Below, piece by piece: positions 9,622-17,514 of a DNA stretch of 64,000 nt (positions within the stretch are counted from its first letter, which is position 1; every line of letters begins with the position of its first letter). The stretch is from Clostridium simiarum. Its GTDB lineage: Bacteria > Bacillota > Clostridia > Clostridiales > Clostridiaceae. The stretch lies in assembly GCF_018919175.1 (NCBI RefSeq), contig NZ_JAHLQL010000003.1, positions 62,001-126,000 on the forward strand, in the 5' to 3' direction. The notes under the pieces were generated by a model. The model did no database searches, was not told the DNA's origin, and worked only from the letters and a program-made list of their open reading frames with translations. The translations under genes were made by a program, and so were the position numbers.

Positions 9622-9900
9622 TAAAAAACCTCTATGTGCAATAAGCACATAGAGGCGTAATTAACGCGGTTCCACTCTAGTTCATGCTTATGTTACCATA
9701 AGCACCTCTTTAAGTGACGCCACCTTATAAAAGTGGTTATCACCTTGCCCTTTAACGGGGGCTACCGTATTTCCCTAACTAAAAGCTCAGAAAATCCGCT
9801 CCAAGACCATATTCATAAAGGGCTATGTCACTGGCTCTCACCTATACCAGCTCTCTTTTAGACATATAACTTTACTACTCATCTCTTCATAGCTATAATA
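9622..9900 (-). ncRNA. T-box riboswitch, methionine-specific (metG leader)
   Basis: Reading on the minus strand, the leader has a Stem I with the GAGAGC...GAGAGCC pattern, then a specifier loop in which an ATG (Met) codon sits between GAAT and GTCTTGGAG. The T-box sequence is AGAGTGGAACCGCG (9664-9677 on the plus strand as its complement). A strong terminator follows, CCTCTATGTGC pairing across 9629-9655, then a T6 run. The antiterminator alternative is visible: GCGT pairs with ACGC and AGAG with CTCT. Uncharged tRNA-Met is expected to switch metG on. Confidence 0.95.
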
Positions 9901-9916
9901 ATTATACATTACTTAC

Positions 9917-9945
9917 ATATTAATAAATTAAGTTTTTAATGTCAA
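9917..9945 (-). promoter_or_regulatory. Promoter of the metG T-box leader
   Basis: On the minus strand TTGACA (9940-9945) is spaced 17 nt from TAATAT (9917-9922). This places the RNA start just ahead of the T-box stem I. It lies within 10 nt of the stop codon of the upstream gene. Confidence 0.75.
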
Positions 9946-9951
9946 TAGGTA

Positions 9952-11442
9952 TTATCCTAACCTTTTATTTCTACTGCTTAAGTAATGTTTGTATTTAGCT
10001 GTTGCTTCTACCTTGCCTTTGTTATCTAATATATTTTTGCCCTCTTCATTAAAAGATATTATAAGATCAGAATCCTTTAATACATAAAAATTTTTTTCCT
10101 CTAAAAAGCCTAGTTTTTTTAGAAGTCCTGATATTTCAAGTTCCTTCGTCATATCTCTTATTATTCTATTTTTCTCATTATAACGCTTTTTATTCAAACC
10201 TTCTAGGGGGTTAATCCTATAACCACCATAATTAAATATTAAAGTACATTCTATAGACTTATTATTAAAATCCAAATAAAACTCAACATCTAATTTTTCT
10301 TCTTTTAAAATTACTTTCAAATCTTTGCTTATGATTACTCTTTCACTTATATATCTCAAAGAAGGTAATATGCAATAGCTTAGTTTATCAATATCCTTAG
10401 CATTAAAAGTCAAAGAAGTAACTCTATTCTCCATAAAATTATTATATATACATCCATAAACCTCTAGTTGTTTTTTAGAAGGTCTATATATGTTCCCTTT
10501 AAAGAAAAATAAATCCCTTTTTTCCGTTAAAGCTATAGGTATTTCATGATTATGCTTTAATATTATAAAAGACTCCGATGTTGTCATTAAAAATTCTAAT
10601 GGCATGTCCTCTTCCAAGTATTTTACATCCTTATAAACTTCACCATTGACAAAGCAGCTAAATACTCTATTATTCATTAATTGCAAAAATCTTCTTAAAT
10701 GACTCTCTACAATGAATACTCTTTTACCATAGATTAACCTATTTTTTGAAGGAAAATAAGCTAGAGATTCACCTTTCATTCTATCAATTTCGTATATTTC
10801 TAATAATATATCTAGTATCTTCTTATTTTCACCGCAAAATTCATAATATAGACTATCAAAGAAAAACCCCTTACCAAATTCTATGGCTCCTCCTTGATAA
10901 ACAGTATCTAAAAATTGAGATACATCTTTTACTACATAGCATTTATCCTTTCCAACTTTAATCTCTATGGAGTAAGGCATATCTCCATCTAGGTTAAATA
11001 TATAGTTCATATTAATATTTAAAGGAATTTTTTTATTTTCTATATAAAATAAACTATGTTCCATATCTCCTATAAGCTTTTCACATTTCATTAAGCTTCT
11101 TGCCTTTAAAGAGTTATATTGCTTTTCCTTTAAATATTTATATAATACCGCCACTACATGCTTACAAGGCAAACAACCACTTTTATCTGCCCCAAGCTCT
11201 CCACAATCACAATAAAACACTGTAAACCCCTCTAGATCATTAAAAGAAATTTGAACATTAAAGGCCAAATCTTCTTTTTCATGAACCCAGGCATCTATAT
11301 AGTAGGTATTAACTTGAGAGTTATGGTTAGACTCCATGCAAACATTAAAATCCTCCACCAAACCTTTATTATAGTATTCTACGCCCCATTTAAAGATTAA
11401 ATCTCCTGACAATGATACAATAATATCCTCATTTAAAATCAT
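9952..11442 (-). CDS. SWIM zinc-finger / SNF2-associated-domain protein without helicase
   Basis: This 496-residue protein begins with a SWIM zinc finger region. The ligands are in FYCDCGELG...GCLPCKHVVAVLYKYL (CxC then CxH, about residues 75-105). The C-terminal half (about 370-480) resembles the SNF2 helicase-associated region (FYLDFNNKSIECTLIFNYGGYRINPL). In Firmicutes these two modules normally precede a SNF2 ATPase in one protein of about 1000 residues. Here the frame stops just where the helicase should begin, and no helicase motif follows in the 300 nt downstream, which is the metG leader. The start is the ATG at 11440-11442 with AGGGGAG 5 nt upstream. Its role is unknown: it may pair with a helicase encoded elsewhere or be a truncated remnant. 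Confidence 0.8.
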   Translation of the reverse strand: MILNEDIIVSLSGDLIFKWGVEYYNKGLVEDFNVCMESNHNSQVNTYYIDAWVHEKEDLAFNVQISFNDLEGFTVFYCDCGELGADKSGCLPCKHVVAVLYKYLKEKQYNSLKARSLMKCEKLIGDMEHSLFYIENKKIPLNINMNYIFNLDGDMPYSIEIKVGKDKCYVVKDVSQFLDTVYQGGAIEFGKGFFFDSLYYEFCGENKKILDILLEIYEIDRMKGESLAYFPSKNRLIYGKRVFIVESHLRRFLQLMNNRVFSCFVNGEVYKDVKYLEEDMPLEFLMTTSESFIILKHNHEIPIALTEKRDLFFFKGNIYRPSKKQLEVYGCIYNNFMENRVTSLTFNAKDIDKLSYCILPSLRYISERVIISKDLKVILKEEKLDVEFYLDFNNKSIECTLIFNYGGYRINPLEGLNKKRYNEKNRIIRDMTKELEISGLLKKLGFLEEKNFYVLKDSDLIISFNEEGKNILDNKGKVEATAKYKHYLSSRNKRLG

Positions 11443-11545
11443 AGCTACTCCCCTATAGCAATAATATTGGTAAATTATTAACAATATTATAACGTATATA
11501 GAGATAAAAATATATATGTTTAATAAAATGTTACAGGAATTTAAC

Positions 11546-11986
11546 TTAATCTTGGCTATTTATAATTGTTATAATATCTTTCAAGTTTGTTAAACTATCT
11601 ACCAGTGTTTGTTTTTGTTTTTCTGTTAACTTATCCAAGGCTTCCTGTACTTGTTCAAATCTTTTTTCACGTTGTTCCTTTAAAAATTTTTCACCTTCAT
11701 CAGTTAGACTATACAAAGTATTTCTTCTATCTTTTTCATCTGACTCCCTAGTTACTAGATCATCCTCAACCATTTTATTTAGCATTATACAAATGCTAGA
11801 ATTTGACACATGCATATCATTACTTAACTTTTTAAGAGTAGATTTGCCATTTTCCTGTAACCTTGCTAAAGTTCTAAATCTTTGTTCTGTTATACCATTA
11901 TCTTGTTCTGATTTTTTACTCCTAATATACTTTCTTACATCTAGATAAAAATCTATTATAACTTTAGCTACTTCTCTGTTATTCAA
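11546..11986 (-). CDS. MarR-family transcriptional regulator
   Basis: This 146-residue winged-helix regulator has the MarR layout. Dimerisation helices lie at each end, and the DNA-binding wing KLSNDMHVSNSSICIMLNKMVEDDLVTRESDEKDRRNTLYSLTDEG carries the signature D-x-R-D-x-R-x(3)-L-T. The start is TTG, preceded by GGTGG at 10 nt; the nearby ATG is out of frame and meets a stop. It follows the MATE pump gene on the same strand by 24 nt, so pump and regulator form one operon. It probably represses that operon through the palindrome at 13409-13451. Confidence 0.92.
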   Translation of the reverse strand: MNNREVAKVIIDFYLDVRKYIRSKKSEQDNGITEQRFRTLARLQENGKSTLKKLSNDMHVSNSSICIMLNKMVEDDLVTRESDEKDRRNTLYSLTDEGEKFLKEQREKRFEQVQEALDKLTEKQKQTLVDSLTNLKDIITIINSQD

Positions 11987-12010
11987 ACCAACATTACCAC
12001 CTTACATTTA

Positions 12011-13390
12011 CTAATTTGATACAAATTCTATTTCTGAAGAGTTATCATCCTCTTTATTTTGAATATATTTTATTTTTTTCTTCCATCTACCTAACCTGTA
12101 ATAGCTATATGTTAAAACTAACCCAAAACTCCATGCTATTGGCATTGACCACCAAATACCTTTGCTTCCTAGCCTCGGAGACAAAGTATATGCTATCGGT
12201 ATTCTTATAAGCCATAGAGATAATATAGAGTTTATCATTGGGAATATAGTATCCCCTGCCCCTCTCAACACACCATTAGTTATAAACATAGCTGAAATCA
12301 CCACATAAAATATTGATATTATTTTTAAATATTCAGTACCTATAACTGTAACTCTTGGATCTTTATTAAATAATCTAACTAAATTTGTTCCCCAAAGTTG
12401 CATAGCTATAGTAATTATCAAGCAAATCACTGTAGACATCACAAGTGTAGATCCATATCCTTTTTTAACTCTTTCCATTTTTCCAGCTCCAATGTTTTGT
12501 GCTACAAAGGTAGAAATAGCTGCTCCAAAGTTCATTATAGGCATAGAGGCAAAAGTATCTACCCTTGAAGCTGCAGTAAATGCCGCCACTGTATCTGCTC
12601 CGAACTTATTAACCATAGTTTGCATAGCTATCATACCAAAGGAAAATAACATTTGCTGAACCCCGGATGGTAGACCTATCCTAATACTTTCTTTAAATAT
12701 TTTATTATCAAATTTCATATCCCTTACATTAAATTTAAACACATCATGAGTTTTATTTAGATGATGTATGCCAAAAATAAATGAGCAAGTTTGAGCTATA
12801 ACTGTAGCCCATGCAGCTCCCGCTACTCCCCAATTAAAAACTAATACAAATACAATGTCTAATACTATATTTATTACTGTAGATATAATTAAAAATATTA
12901 AGGGAGTTTTAGAATCTCCAAGCCCTCTTAATATAGCACTTATGGAATTATATCCAAACATAGCTATTATACCTATAAATATAACATTAAGATAGGATTT
13001 TGCCTGATGAATTATGCTGTCTGGTGTTTTCATAAATCTTAATATAGGTCCACTGAATATAACTCCCACTATGGTGACAGCTATTGAAGCTATAAATAAA
13101 AATATATACGCTGTATCAATAGTTTTCTTTACCTTATCCATGTCTCTAGCTCCAAAATACTGTGAAATCAGTATAGATGATCCCATAGCTACCCCTATTA
13201 TTAAAGATATAAGTAAAAACATTATAGGATTGCTAGCACCTACAGCTCCTAAAGCCTCTTTTCCAAGTGCCCTTCCTACAATTACGCTATCCACAGTATT
13301 GTATAGTTGCTGAAATATGTTACCAATAAACATTGGCAAAGCAAAGTTAAATATAAGTTTTGCCTCGCTACCTTTAGTCATGTCTTTCAT
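12011..13390 (-). CDS. MATE-family multidrug efflux transporter
   Basis: This is a 459-residue polytopic protein with about 12 hydrophobic segments in two homologous halves. Each half opens with the MATE-type stretch (AKLIFNFALPMFIGNIFQQLYNTVDSVIVGRALG and its counterpart KESIRIGLPSGVQQMLFSFGMIAMQ). It is expected to export cationic compounds using a Na+ or H+ gradient. The ATG at 13388-13390 is chosen because AGGAGAG lies 5 nt before it. It is the first gene of an operon with a MarR regulator, behind a promoter covered by a 43-bp palindrome. Confidence 0.93.
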   Translation of the reverse strand: MKDMTKGSEAKLIFNFALPMFIGNIFQQLYNTVDSVIVGRALGKEALGAVGASNPIMFLLISLIIGVAMGSSILISQYFGARDMDKVKKTIDTAYIFLFIASIAVTIVGVIFSGPILRFMKTPDSIIHQAKSYLNVIFIGIIAMFGYNSISAILRGLGDSKTPLIFLIISTVINIVLDIVFVLVFNWGVAGAAWATVIAQTCSFIFGIHHLNKTHDVFKFNVRDMKFDNKIFKESIRIGLPSGVQQMLFSFGMIAMQTMVNKFGADTVAAFTAASRVDTFASMPIMNFGAAISTFVAQNIGAGKMERVKKGYGSTLVMSTVICLIITIAMQLWGTNLVRLFNKDPRVTVIGTEYLKIISIFYVVISAMFITNGVLRGAGDTIFPMINSILSLWLIRIPIAYTLSPRLGSKGIWWSMPIAWSFGLVLTYSYYRLGRWKKKIKYIQNKEDDNSSEIEFVSN

Positions 13391-13408
13391 ATAAACTCTC
13401 CTATTCAT

Positions 13409-13467
13409 TTTACATTAAAATCATTTTATAATAAAATGATTTTAATGTAAAGCTATTTTAAAGTCAA
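13409..13467 (-). promoter_or_regulatory. Promoter with 43-bp perfect palindromic operator (MATE-marR operon)
   Basis: A -35 box TTGACT (13462-13467) is separated by 17 nt from a -10 box TAAAAT (13439-13444) on the minus strand. The -10 and start region lie within a perfect palindrome, 13409-13451, with 21-bp arms (one end reads TTTACATTAAAATCATTTTA) around a single central base. The downstream edge ends about 12 nt before the Shine-Dalgarno. Position and symmetry fit a repressor site for the MarR protein encoded at the end of this operon. Confidence 0.75.
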
Positions 13468-13623
13468 TAAAATATAATAAGCAATGGATGTTTTTTATAT
13501 AATTGTAAGTCTATCTAAAGTTAACCTAGAAAACCTACTATTAAAATTAAAGGGATTTAAGTGTTTATGATATAATTTGCTTAATAACTTATTTTATTTT
13601 GACTTCTAAAGGAGGGATATATT

Positions 13624-14040
13624 ATGGGAATAAAATCAATACATCATGTTTGTATCCAAACAGAAAAATACCAAGACTCACTAGAATTTTATACTAAAAT
13701 TTTGGGGTTTAAAGTTATTAAAGAAACAGCAAACTTTCATAAACGAGATTTTAATACCTGGTTAAAGCTAGACACATTCATGATTGAACTTCAAACTGCA
13801 AAAAAAGGAGCTAAATTAAACAGTTGGACATCATTAAATGAAGGTATCGCCCATATGTGTTTTTTAGTAGATAATGTTCAAGAAGAATTTTATAGAATAA
13901 AAAAATTAGGTTACTCTAATTTCAAGATTAAAAACAACGAGGAAATATATAAGGTTGAAGATGGGTATTTATTTAAAATTAAAGCTCCAGAAGGTACTGA
14001 AATTGAAATAAGAGATGTTAATATATCAAGTGATTCTTAG
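13624..14040 (+). CDS. VOC-superfamily (glyoxalase/dioxygenase-fold) protein
   Basis: This 138-residue protein has the paired beta-alpha-beta-beta-beta modules of the vicinal oxygen chelate fold. It opens with SIHHVCIQTEKYQDSLEFYTKILGFKVIKE, and the second half shows GIAHMCFLVDNVQEEFYRIKKLG and PEGTEIEIRD. The candidate metal ligands are His in IHHV, Glu in MIELQ, His in AHMCF and Glu in EIEIRD. The substrate cannot be told from sequence. AAAGGAGGG lies before the ATG. A second VOC gene follows 114 nt downstream. Confidence 0.85.
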   Translation: MGIKSIHHVCIQTEKYQDSLEFYTKILGFKVIKETANFHKRDFNTWLKLDTFMIELQTAKKGAKLNSWTSLNEGIAHMCFLVDNVQEEFYRIKKLGYSNFKIKNNEEIYKVEDGYLFKIKAPEGTEIEIRDVNISSDS

Positions 14041-14154
14041 ATTTATATTAAGTTTGATTAAATAAAAATACTCTGTGAACCTTAGAGTAGAATACTTTAT
14101 ACCTGTTAAAACAAAAATAATCTAAACAAAATCATTTAATGAAGGAGTTTGCTT

Positions 14155-14541
14155 ATGGAAATAAAGAAAATACATCATATAGCAATAATTACCTCTAATT
14201 ACGAAAAATCAAAGGACTTTTATGTAAATAAACTAGGTTTCAATGTAATAAATGAAGTTTATAGAAAAGAGCGAAATTCTTATAAATTAGATTTATCCGT
14301 AGGTGGAGAATATCAAATTGAACTTTTTTCCTTTCCAAATCCTCCTAAAAGATTGAGTTACCCTGAAGCTACTGGACTTAGGCATCTGGCTTTTGAAGTA
14401 GATAACATAGAAAATACTTGGAATGAATTAAATGAAAAAGGCTTGCTATTAGAAAGTATTAGGATAGATGAATACACAGGAAAGAGCTTCTTTTTCTTTA
14501 TGGATCCAGATGGATTACCTTTAGAAATTTACGAAAAATAA
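14155..14541 (+). CDS. VOC-family protein, lactoylglutathione lyase-like (GloA2/YaeR type)
   Basis: This 128-residue single-domain VOC protein starts MEIKKIHHIAIITSNYEKSKDFYVNKLGF, with YQIELFSFPNPPKRLSYPEATGLRHLAFEV in the middle and FMDPDGLPLEIYEK at the end. This pattern is typical of small glyoxalase-like proteins of Firmicutes. The four metal positions (His, Glu, His, Glu) are all present. The ATG at 14155 is 7 nt from AAGGAG; an in-frame TTG two codons earlier would be too close. It differs clearly from the VOC gene just upstream, so this is not a recent tandem duplication. Confidence 0.87.
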   Translation: MEIKKIHHIAIITSNYEKSKDFYVNKLGFNVINEVYRKERNSYKLDLSVGGEYQIELFSFPNPPKRLSYPEATGLRHLAFEVDNIENTWNELNEKGLLLESIRIDEYTGKSFFFFMDPDGLPLEIYEK

Positions 14542-14572
14542 GATATCCAATAAAATTTTTGTTTAAGATACA

Positions 14573-14620
14573 AATAAGGAAGTTTCTCAAAGGTTTAATC
14601 CCCTAGAAACTTCCTTATAT
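14573..14620. terminator. Bidirectional terminator between VOC and pepP-like genes
   Basis: A 14-bp stem (ATAAGGAAGTTTCT with its complement at 14605-14618) lies between two convergent genes and carries T-rich flanks on both strands. Confidence 0.8.
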
Positions 14621-14621
14621 T

Positions 14622-15872
14622 TTATCTATTATTTTTTTCCATGAATTCTTCTATTTCTTCTACTGTTTTTATTATATCTTTTGATAAAACTTCTGCTCCA
14701 TTTTCTGTAACTAATATGTCATCTTCTATTCTAATTCCTATGCCCTCTTCTTCAATGTATAATCCTGGTTCTACAGTAATTACCATACCTGGTTTTAGTC
14801 CCCCTTCTCTAGGACCTACATCATGAGTGTCTAGACCTAGATGATGACTTACCCCATGGTAATAGTACTTTGATAGCTCCTCCTCATGCTTTATGAATTT
14901 TATTTCTTTTAAGCCTTCTGCAAGAACCTTTTTAGCTATTTTATTTAATTCTTCAAATGGTAATCCTGGCTTTATAGCTTCTATGACCTCAAGTTCTGTT
15001 TTAAGAACTATATTGTATATTTGTTTTTGTCTTTCAGTAAACTTTCCGCTTACAGGAAATGTTCGGCTTATATCTGCATTATAGTAATTTAATTGTGCAC
15101 CTAAGTCAAATAATATAAGATCTCCATTTTTTATTTCACTATCATTAGCTGAATAGTGTAGTATTGTACCATTTTTTCCTGAAGCAGCAATAGTTTTAAA
15201 AGCATAATCAAAAGCTCCATTGGTCTTTAGTACAAAATCAAAATAAGCTTCAAGTTGATATTCTTTAAGACCTTCCTTTGAGTTTTTCATAAGAGCCTCT
15301 ATACCTTCTTTTGTTATAGCTATTGCCTTTCTCATCTCTTCAATTTCTTCTTCTGACTTTATAGCTCTTAAATTCTCTATATTATTATATATATTTTTAA
15401 TTTTAACCTGAGGATACCTTTCCTTTATTTTATGTGCAAAGCTTTCCACATTATTTACCATAGAATTAAAACTATCCTTTTCAAGGTCTAAATATAGCCT
15501 AGTAAAGTTCTTTAAACATATTAACCTATGGATCATTTCTTCAAAATCTTCCATATACTTTATGTTGGTAATTCCTGAATTTTCTTCTGCTTCTTCTTTA
15601 CTTATGGTTTTCCCAACCCATTTTTCCATAACTGGATCAGCTTTTCTTATAAATAAGTATTCCTCTAAAGTATTATTTTCTTTTACCATTATTAACATTA
15701 CTTTTTCTTCGTTAATTCCAGTTAAATAATAAAAATTTCTATTAGGCGTAAATGGATACGCTTCATCTGCTGACTTCTTTGGAGCACTTCCTGCAAACAT
15801 TACAAGTATTGAATTATCCTTTAAACTTTCCGCTAAGTTCTTTCTATTTTTAATAAAAAACTCTTTTTTCAT
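14622..15872 (-). CDS. Xaa-Pro aminopeptidase (M24B family)
   Basis: This 416-residue dimetal peptidase removes N-terminal residues next to proline. The N-terminal creatinase-like domain (about 1-165) contains YPFTPNRNFYYLTGI. The C-terminal pita-bread domain holds the five metal ligands: Asp in LFDLGAQ, Asp in NADISRTFP, His in GVSHHLGLDTHD, Glu in TVEPGLY and Glu in RIEDDILV. All are present, so the enzyme should be active. GGGAGGG lies before the ATG. It is a single-gene unit, divergent from the OhrR-like gene. Confidence 0.95.
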   Translation of the reverse strand: MKKEFFIKNRKNLAESLKDNSILVMFAGSAPKKSADEAYPFTPNRNFYYLTGINEEKVMLIMVKENNTLEEYLFIRKADPVMEKWVGKTISKEEAEENSGITNIKYMEDFEEMIHRLICLKNFTRLYLDLEKDSFNSMVNNVESFAHKIKERYPQVKIKNIYNNIENLRAIKSEEEIEEMRKAIAITKEGIEALMKNSKEGLKEYQLEAYFDFVLKTNGAFDYAFKTIAASGKNGTILHYSANDSEIKNGDLILFDLGAQLNYYNADISRTFPVSGKFTERQKQIYNIVLKTELEVIEAIKPGLPFEELNKIAKKVLAEGLKEIKFIKHEEELSKYYYHGVSHHLGLDTHDVGPREGGLKPGMVITVEPGLYIEEEGIGIRIEDDILVTENGAEVLSKDIIKTVEEIEEFMEKNNR

Positions 15873-15970
15873 TTAATAAAACCCTCCCATTATATAATCC
15901 TTCTATATTTAATTATATACCTAATATTCTATCTATTCTATAAATATAAAAATTTATAAGATCTATTCCT

Positions 15971-16104
15971 ATAAACGCAGTTCTTGCCTTTATAGGTAAT
16001 TTTTAGTACCCTTAAAGCTTAGAAATCCTTATCCAGAGACGTTTCCCAATTTAAAGAAGATAAGAGTATTAGAACGGGTAGTCATGGGATAAACTCTTCT
16101 AATA
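15971..16104 (+). ncRNA. Unassigned structured intergenic element, copy A
   Basis: This intergenic stretch shares an extended pattern with 49037-49175. Both read ATAAAC, AGTTCTTGCCTTTA, a variable hairpin, TAAAGCTTAGAAATCC, TTATCCAG-GACG, a loop with AAGAAGAT, GAGTATTA, then TAGTCAT and GATAA. Helices are supported by base changes that keep pairing: in copy A GGTA pairs with TACC, where copy B uses GAGT with ACTC. Other common pairs are TTCT with AGAA, TTATC with GATAA and GAC with GTC. I recognise no known riboswitch or RNA family, and the strand is inferred. It lies between divergent genes, about 85 nt upstream of the ohrR promoter. Confidence 0.55.
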
Positions 16105-16188
16105 ATGAATTGGATATATATTCCTCATAACCTGACTGTTTTTGAGCCTTAAAATCACATGGTTCTTATAAGGAATTATAATTTTTAC

Positions 16189-16217
16189 TTGACAATAAAT
16201 ATTAGCAGTTCTATAAT
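16189..16217 (+). promoter_or_regulatory. Consensus promoter of the OhrR-like gene
   Basis: A perfect TTGACA (16189-16194) and a perfect TATAAT (16212-16217) are spaced by 17 nt. The region just downstream (AATTGTATTCGATATAATT, about 16228-16246) is partly symmetric and AT-rich like OhrR operators, so autoregulation is likely. Confidence 0.85.
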
Positions 16218-16282
16218 ATAATTGATTAATTGTATTCGATATAATTTTATGAATTTTATATTGTTTTAGAAGAGGTGTTACC

Positions 16283-16738
16283 ATGAATGATGATATATTA
16301 AAGTTAGACAATCAACTTTGTTTTTCCATATATGCCTGCTCTAAAGAGATTATAAGGTTATATAGACCTTTTTTAGAGAAACTTGAATTAACATATACTC
16401 AGTATATAGCTTTATTGGCTTTATGGGAAAAAGATAACGTTACAGTCAAAGAACTAGGCGAGAGACTCTATCTCGACTCTGGCACCTTAACTCCATTACT
16501 AAAAAAAATGGAGGACAACGGAATCTTAACTAGGGAAAGACAGAAGGATGATGAACGAAAGGTATTAATTAAATTAACAGAGGCTGGACGCGATTTGAAA
16601 CAAAAAGCCTTACAAATACCTAATTCTATACTATGTAGCACCAACCTATCTGCTGAAAATGCTATCTGTCTAAGAGAAGATATTAAGAATTTGCTAAAGT
16701 ATATTTATAGTATAAATGAAACAACATCAAAAAAGTAA
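16283..16738 (+). CDS. OhrR-like organic-hydroperoxide-sensing MarR-family regulator
   Basis: This 151-residue MarR protein opens with KLDNQLCFSIYACSKEI, which matches the OhrR subgroup signature around the peroxide-sensing cysteine (here Cys13). Wing residues GTLTPLLKKMEDNGILTRERQKDDERKVLIKLTEAG are typical. OhrR normally represses ohr, a thiol peroxidase, and releases DNA when its cysteine is oxidised. Three more cysteines (Cys19 and two near the C-terminus) could make it a two-cysteine type. No ohr gene lies in the neighbourhood, so its target is elsewhere. The start has an AGAGG ribosome site. Confidence 0.85.
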   Translation: MNDDILKLDNQLCFSIYACSKEIIRLYRPFLEKLELTYTQYIALLALWEKDNVTVKELGERLYLDSGTLTPLLKKMEDNGILTRERQKDDERKVLIKLTEAGRDLKQKALQIPNSILCSTNLSAENAICLREDIKNLLKYIYSINETTSKK

Positions 16739-16749
16739 ATATATAATAT

Positions 16750-16789
16750 AAAGAGAACTCTTAATTTTGGTTAAAGAGTTCTCTTTTTT
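16750..16789 (+). terminator. Rho-independent terminator after ohrR-like gene
   Basis: A 13-bp stem, AAAGAGAACTCTT with its complement at 16774-16786, is followed by a run of T. Confidence 0.88.
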
Positions 16790-16825
16790 AACAACGTTTA
16801 ATTTTATTAAATGGTAACTTTTTCT

Positions 16826-17263
16826 TTATTCTAATGCTATAAGCTTAACTTTTATTACATTATCCATACCTTGTATTTTATATAATATTTTTTTAATATC
16901 CACTTCCATTTGAGAAATATCAAAAGTAATAGTTACATTAGCAGCATTATTTATAGGTATATCTTGATTTATAGTCATTATATTACCTTTATCTTCTGCT
17001 ATTTTATCTAATATTCTAGATAAGGTTCCGGCTTCATGGGCTAAAAGAAGAGCTAAAGTAGCCTTTTGCCCCTTTATATTTTCAGACATTGGAAACACAT
17101 AATCCTTGTATTTATAATAAGCACTTCTACTTATACCTACTTCCTTCACTCCTTCAGAAATATCTTTCACTTGGCCTGTATATATAAGTTCCTTGACCTT
17201 AATTACTTTTTCGAATACATCCGGTAGTATTTTACTATTAACTATGAAATATTTATCTGCCAT
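16826..17263 (-). CDS. ACT-domain protein (PheB/UPF0735 type)
   Basis: This 145-residue protein has an N-terminal region with a predicted helix-turn-helix character (EGVKEVGISRSAYYKYKDYVFP) and a C-terminal ACT domain (about 68-145) of the amino-acid-binding type (LALLLAHEAGTLSRILDKIAEDKGNIMTINQDIP). B. subtilis PheB has the same layout. A role in sensing an amino acid is inferred, but the ligand is unknown. It has AGGAAT before the ATG. The gene stands alone, convergent with ohrR. Confidence 0.88.
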   Translation of the reverse strand: MADKYFIVNSKILPDVFEKVIKVKELIYTGQVKDISEGVKEVGISRSAYYKYKDYVFPMSENIKGQKATLALLLAHEAGTLSRILDKIAEDKGNIMTINQDIPINNAANVTITFDISQMEVDIKKILYKIQGMDNVIKVKLIALE

Positions 17264-17440
17264 AATAATTCCTCATTTTATGCTATTTTAATAGCTTTTA
17301 TTTATCCTATAGTTTTAGATTCAAATAAATATCTAACCATAGTACAAATTTAAACTCTTGCATAGATTATTTTAGTTTATCTTCTAATATTAATTAATAC
17401 ATATAAAATTATATCACAAATTAATATAATATAATTTTGT

Positions 17441-17490
17441 AAAAAATCCACAGCGTAGCCTCTTTAACTCGAAACCTCTGTGGATTTTTT
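17441..17490 (-). terminator. Terminator of the threonine catabolism operon
   Basis: AAAAAATCCACAG (17441-17453) pairs with CTGTGGATTTTTT (17478-17490), giving a 13-bp stem with a 24-nt loop. It lies 24 nt beyond the dehydrogenase stop codon and ends in a T-run on the minus strand. Confidence 0.82.
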
Positions 17491-17514
17491 ATTATATATG
17501 TTAATAAATTATAA

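Noticed and set aside
13624..14541. Recent tandem duplication of the VOC genes
   Set aside because: The two proteins differ strongly outside the shared fold and belong to different subgroups.
16029..16060. Resemblance of the TTATCCAGAGACG block to a SAM-I (S-box) riboswitch
   Set aside because: The GGAGGGA and GCCC core blocks of S-box RNAs are missing, and the downstream gene is not linked to methionine.
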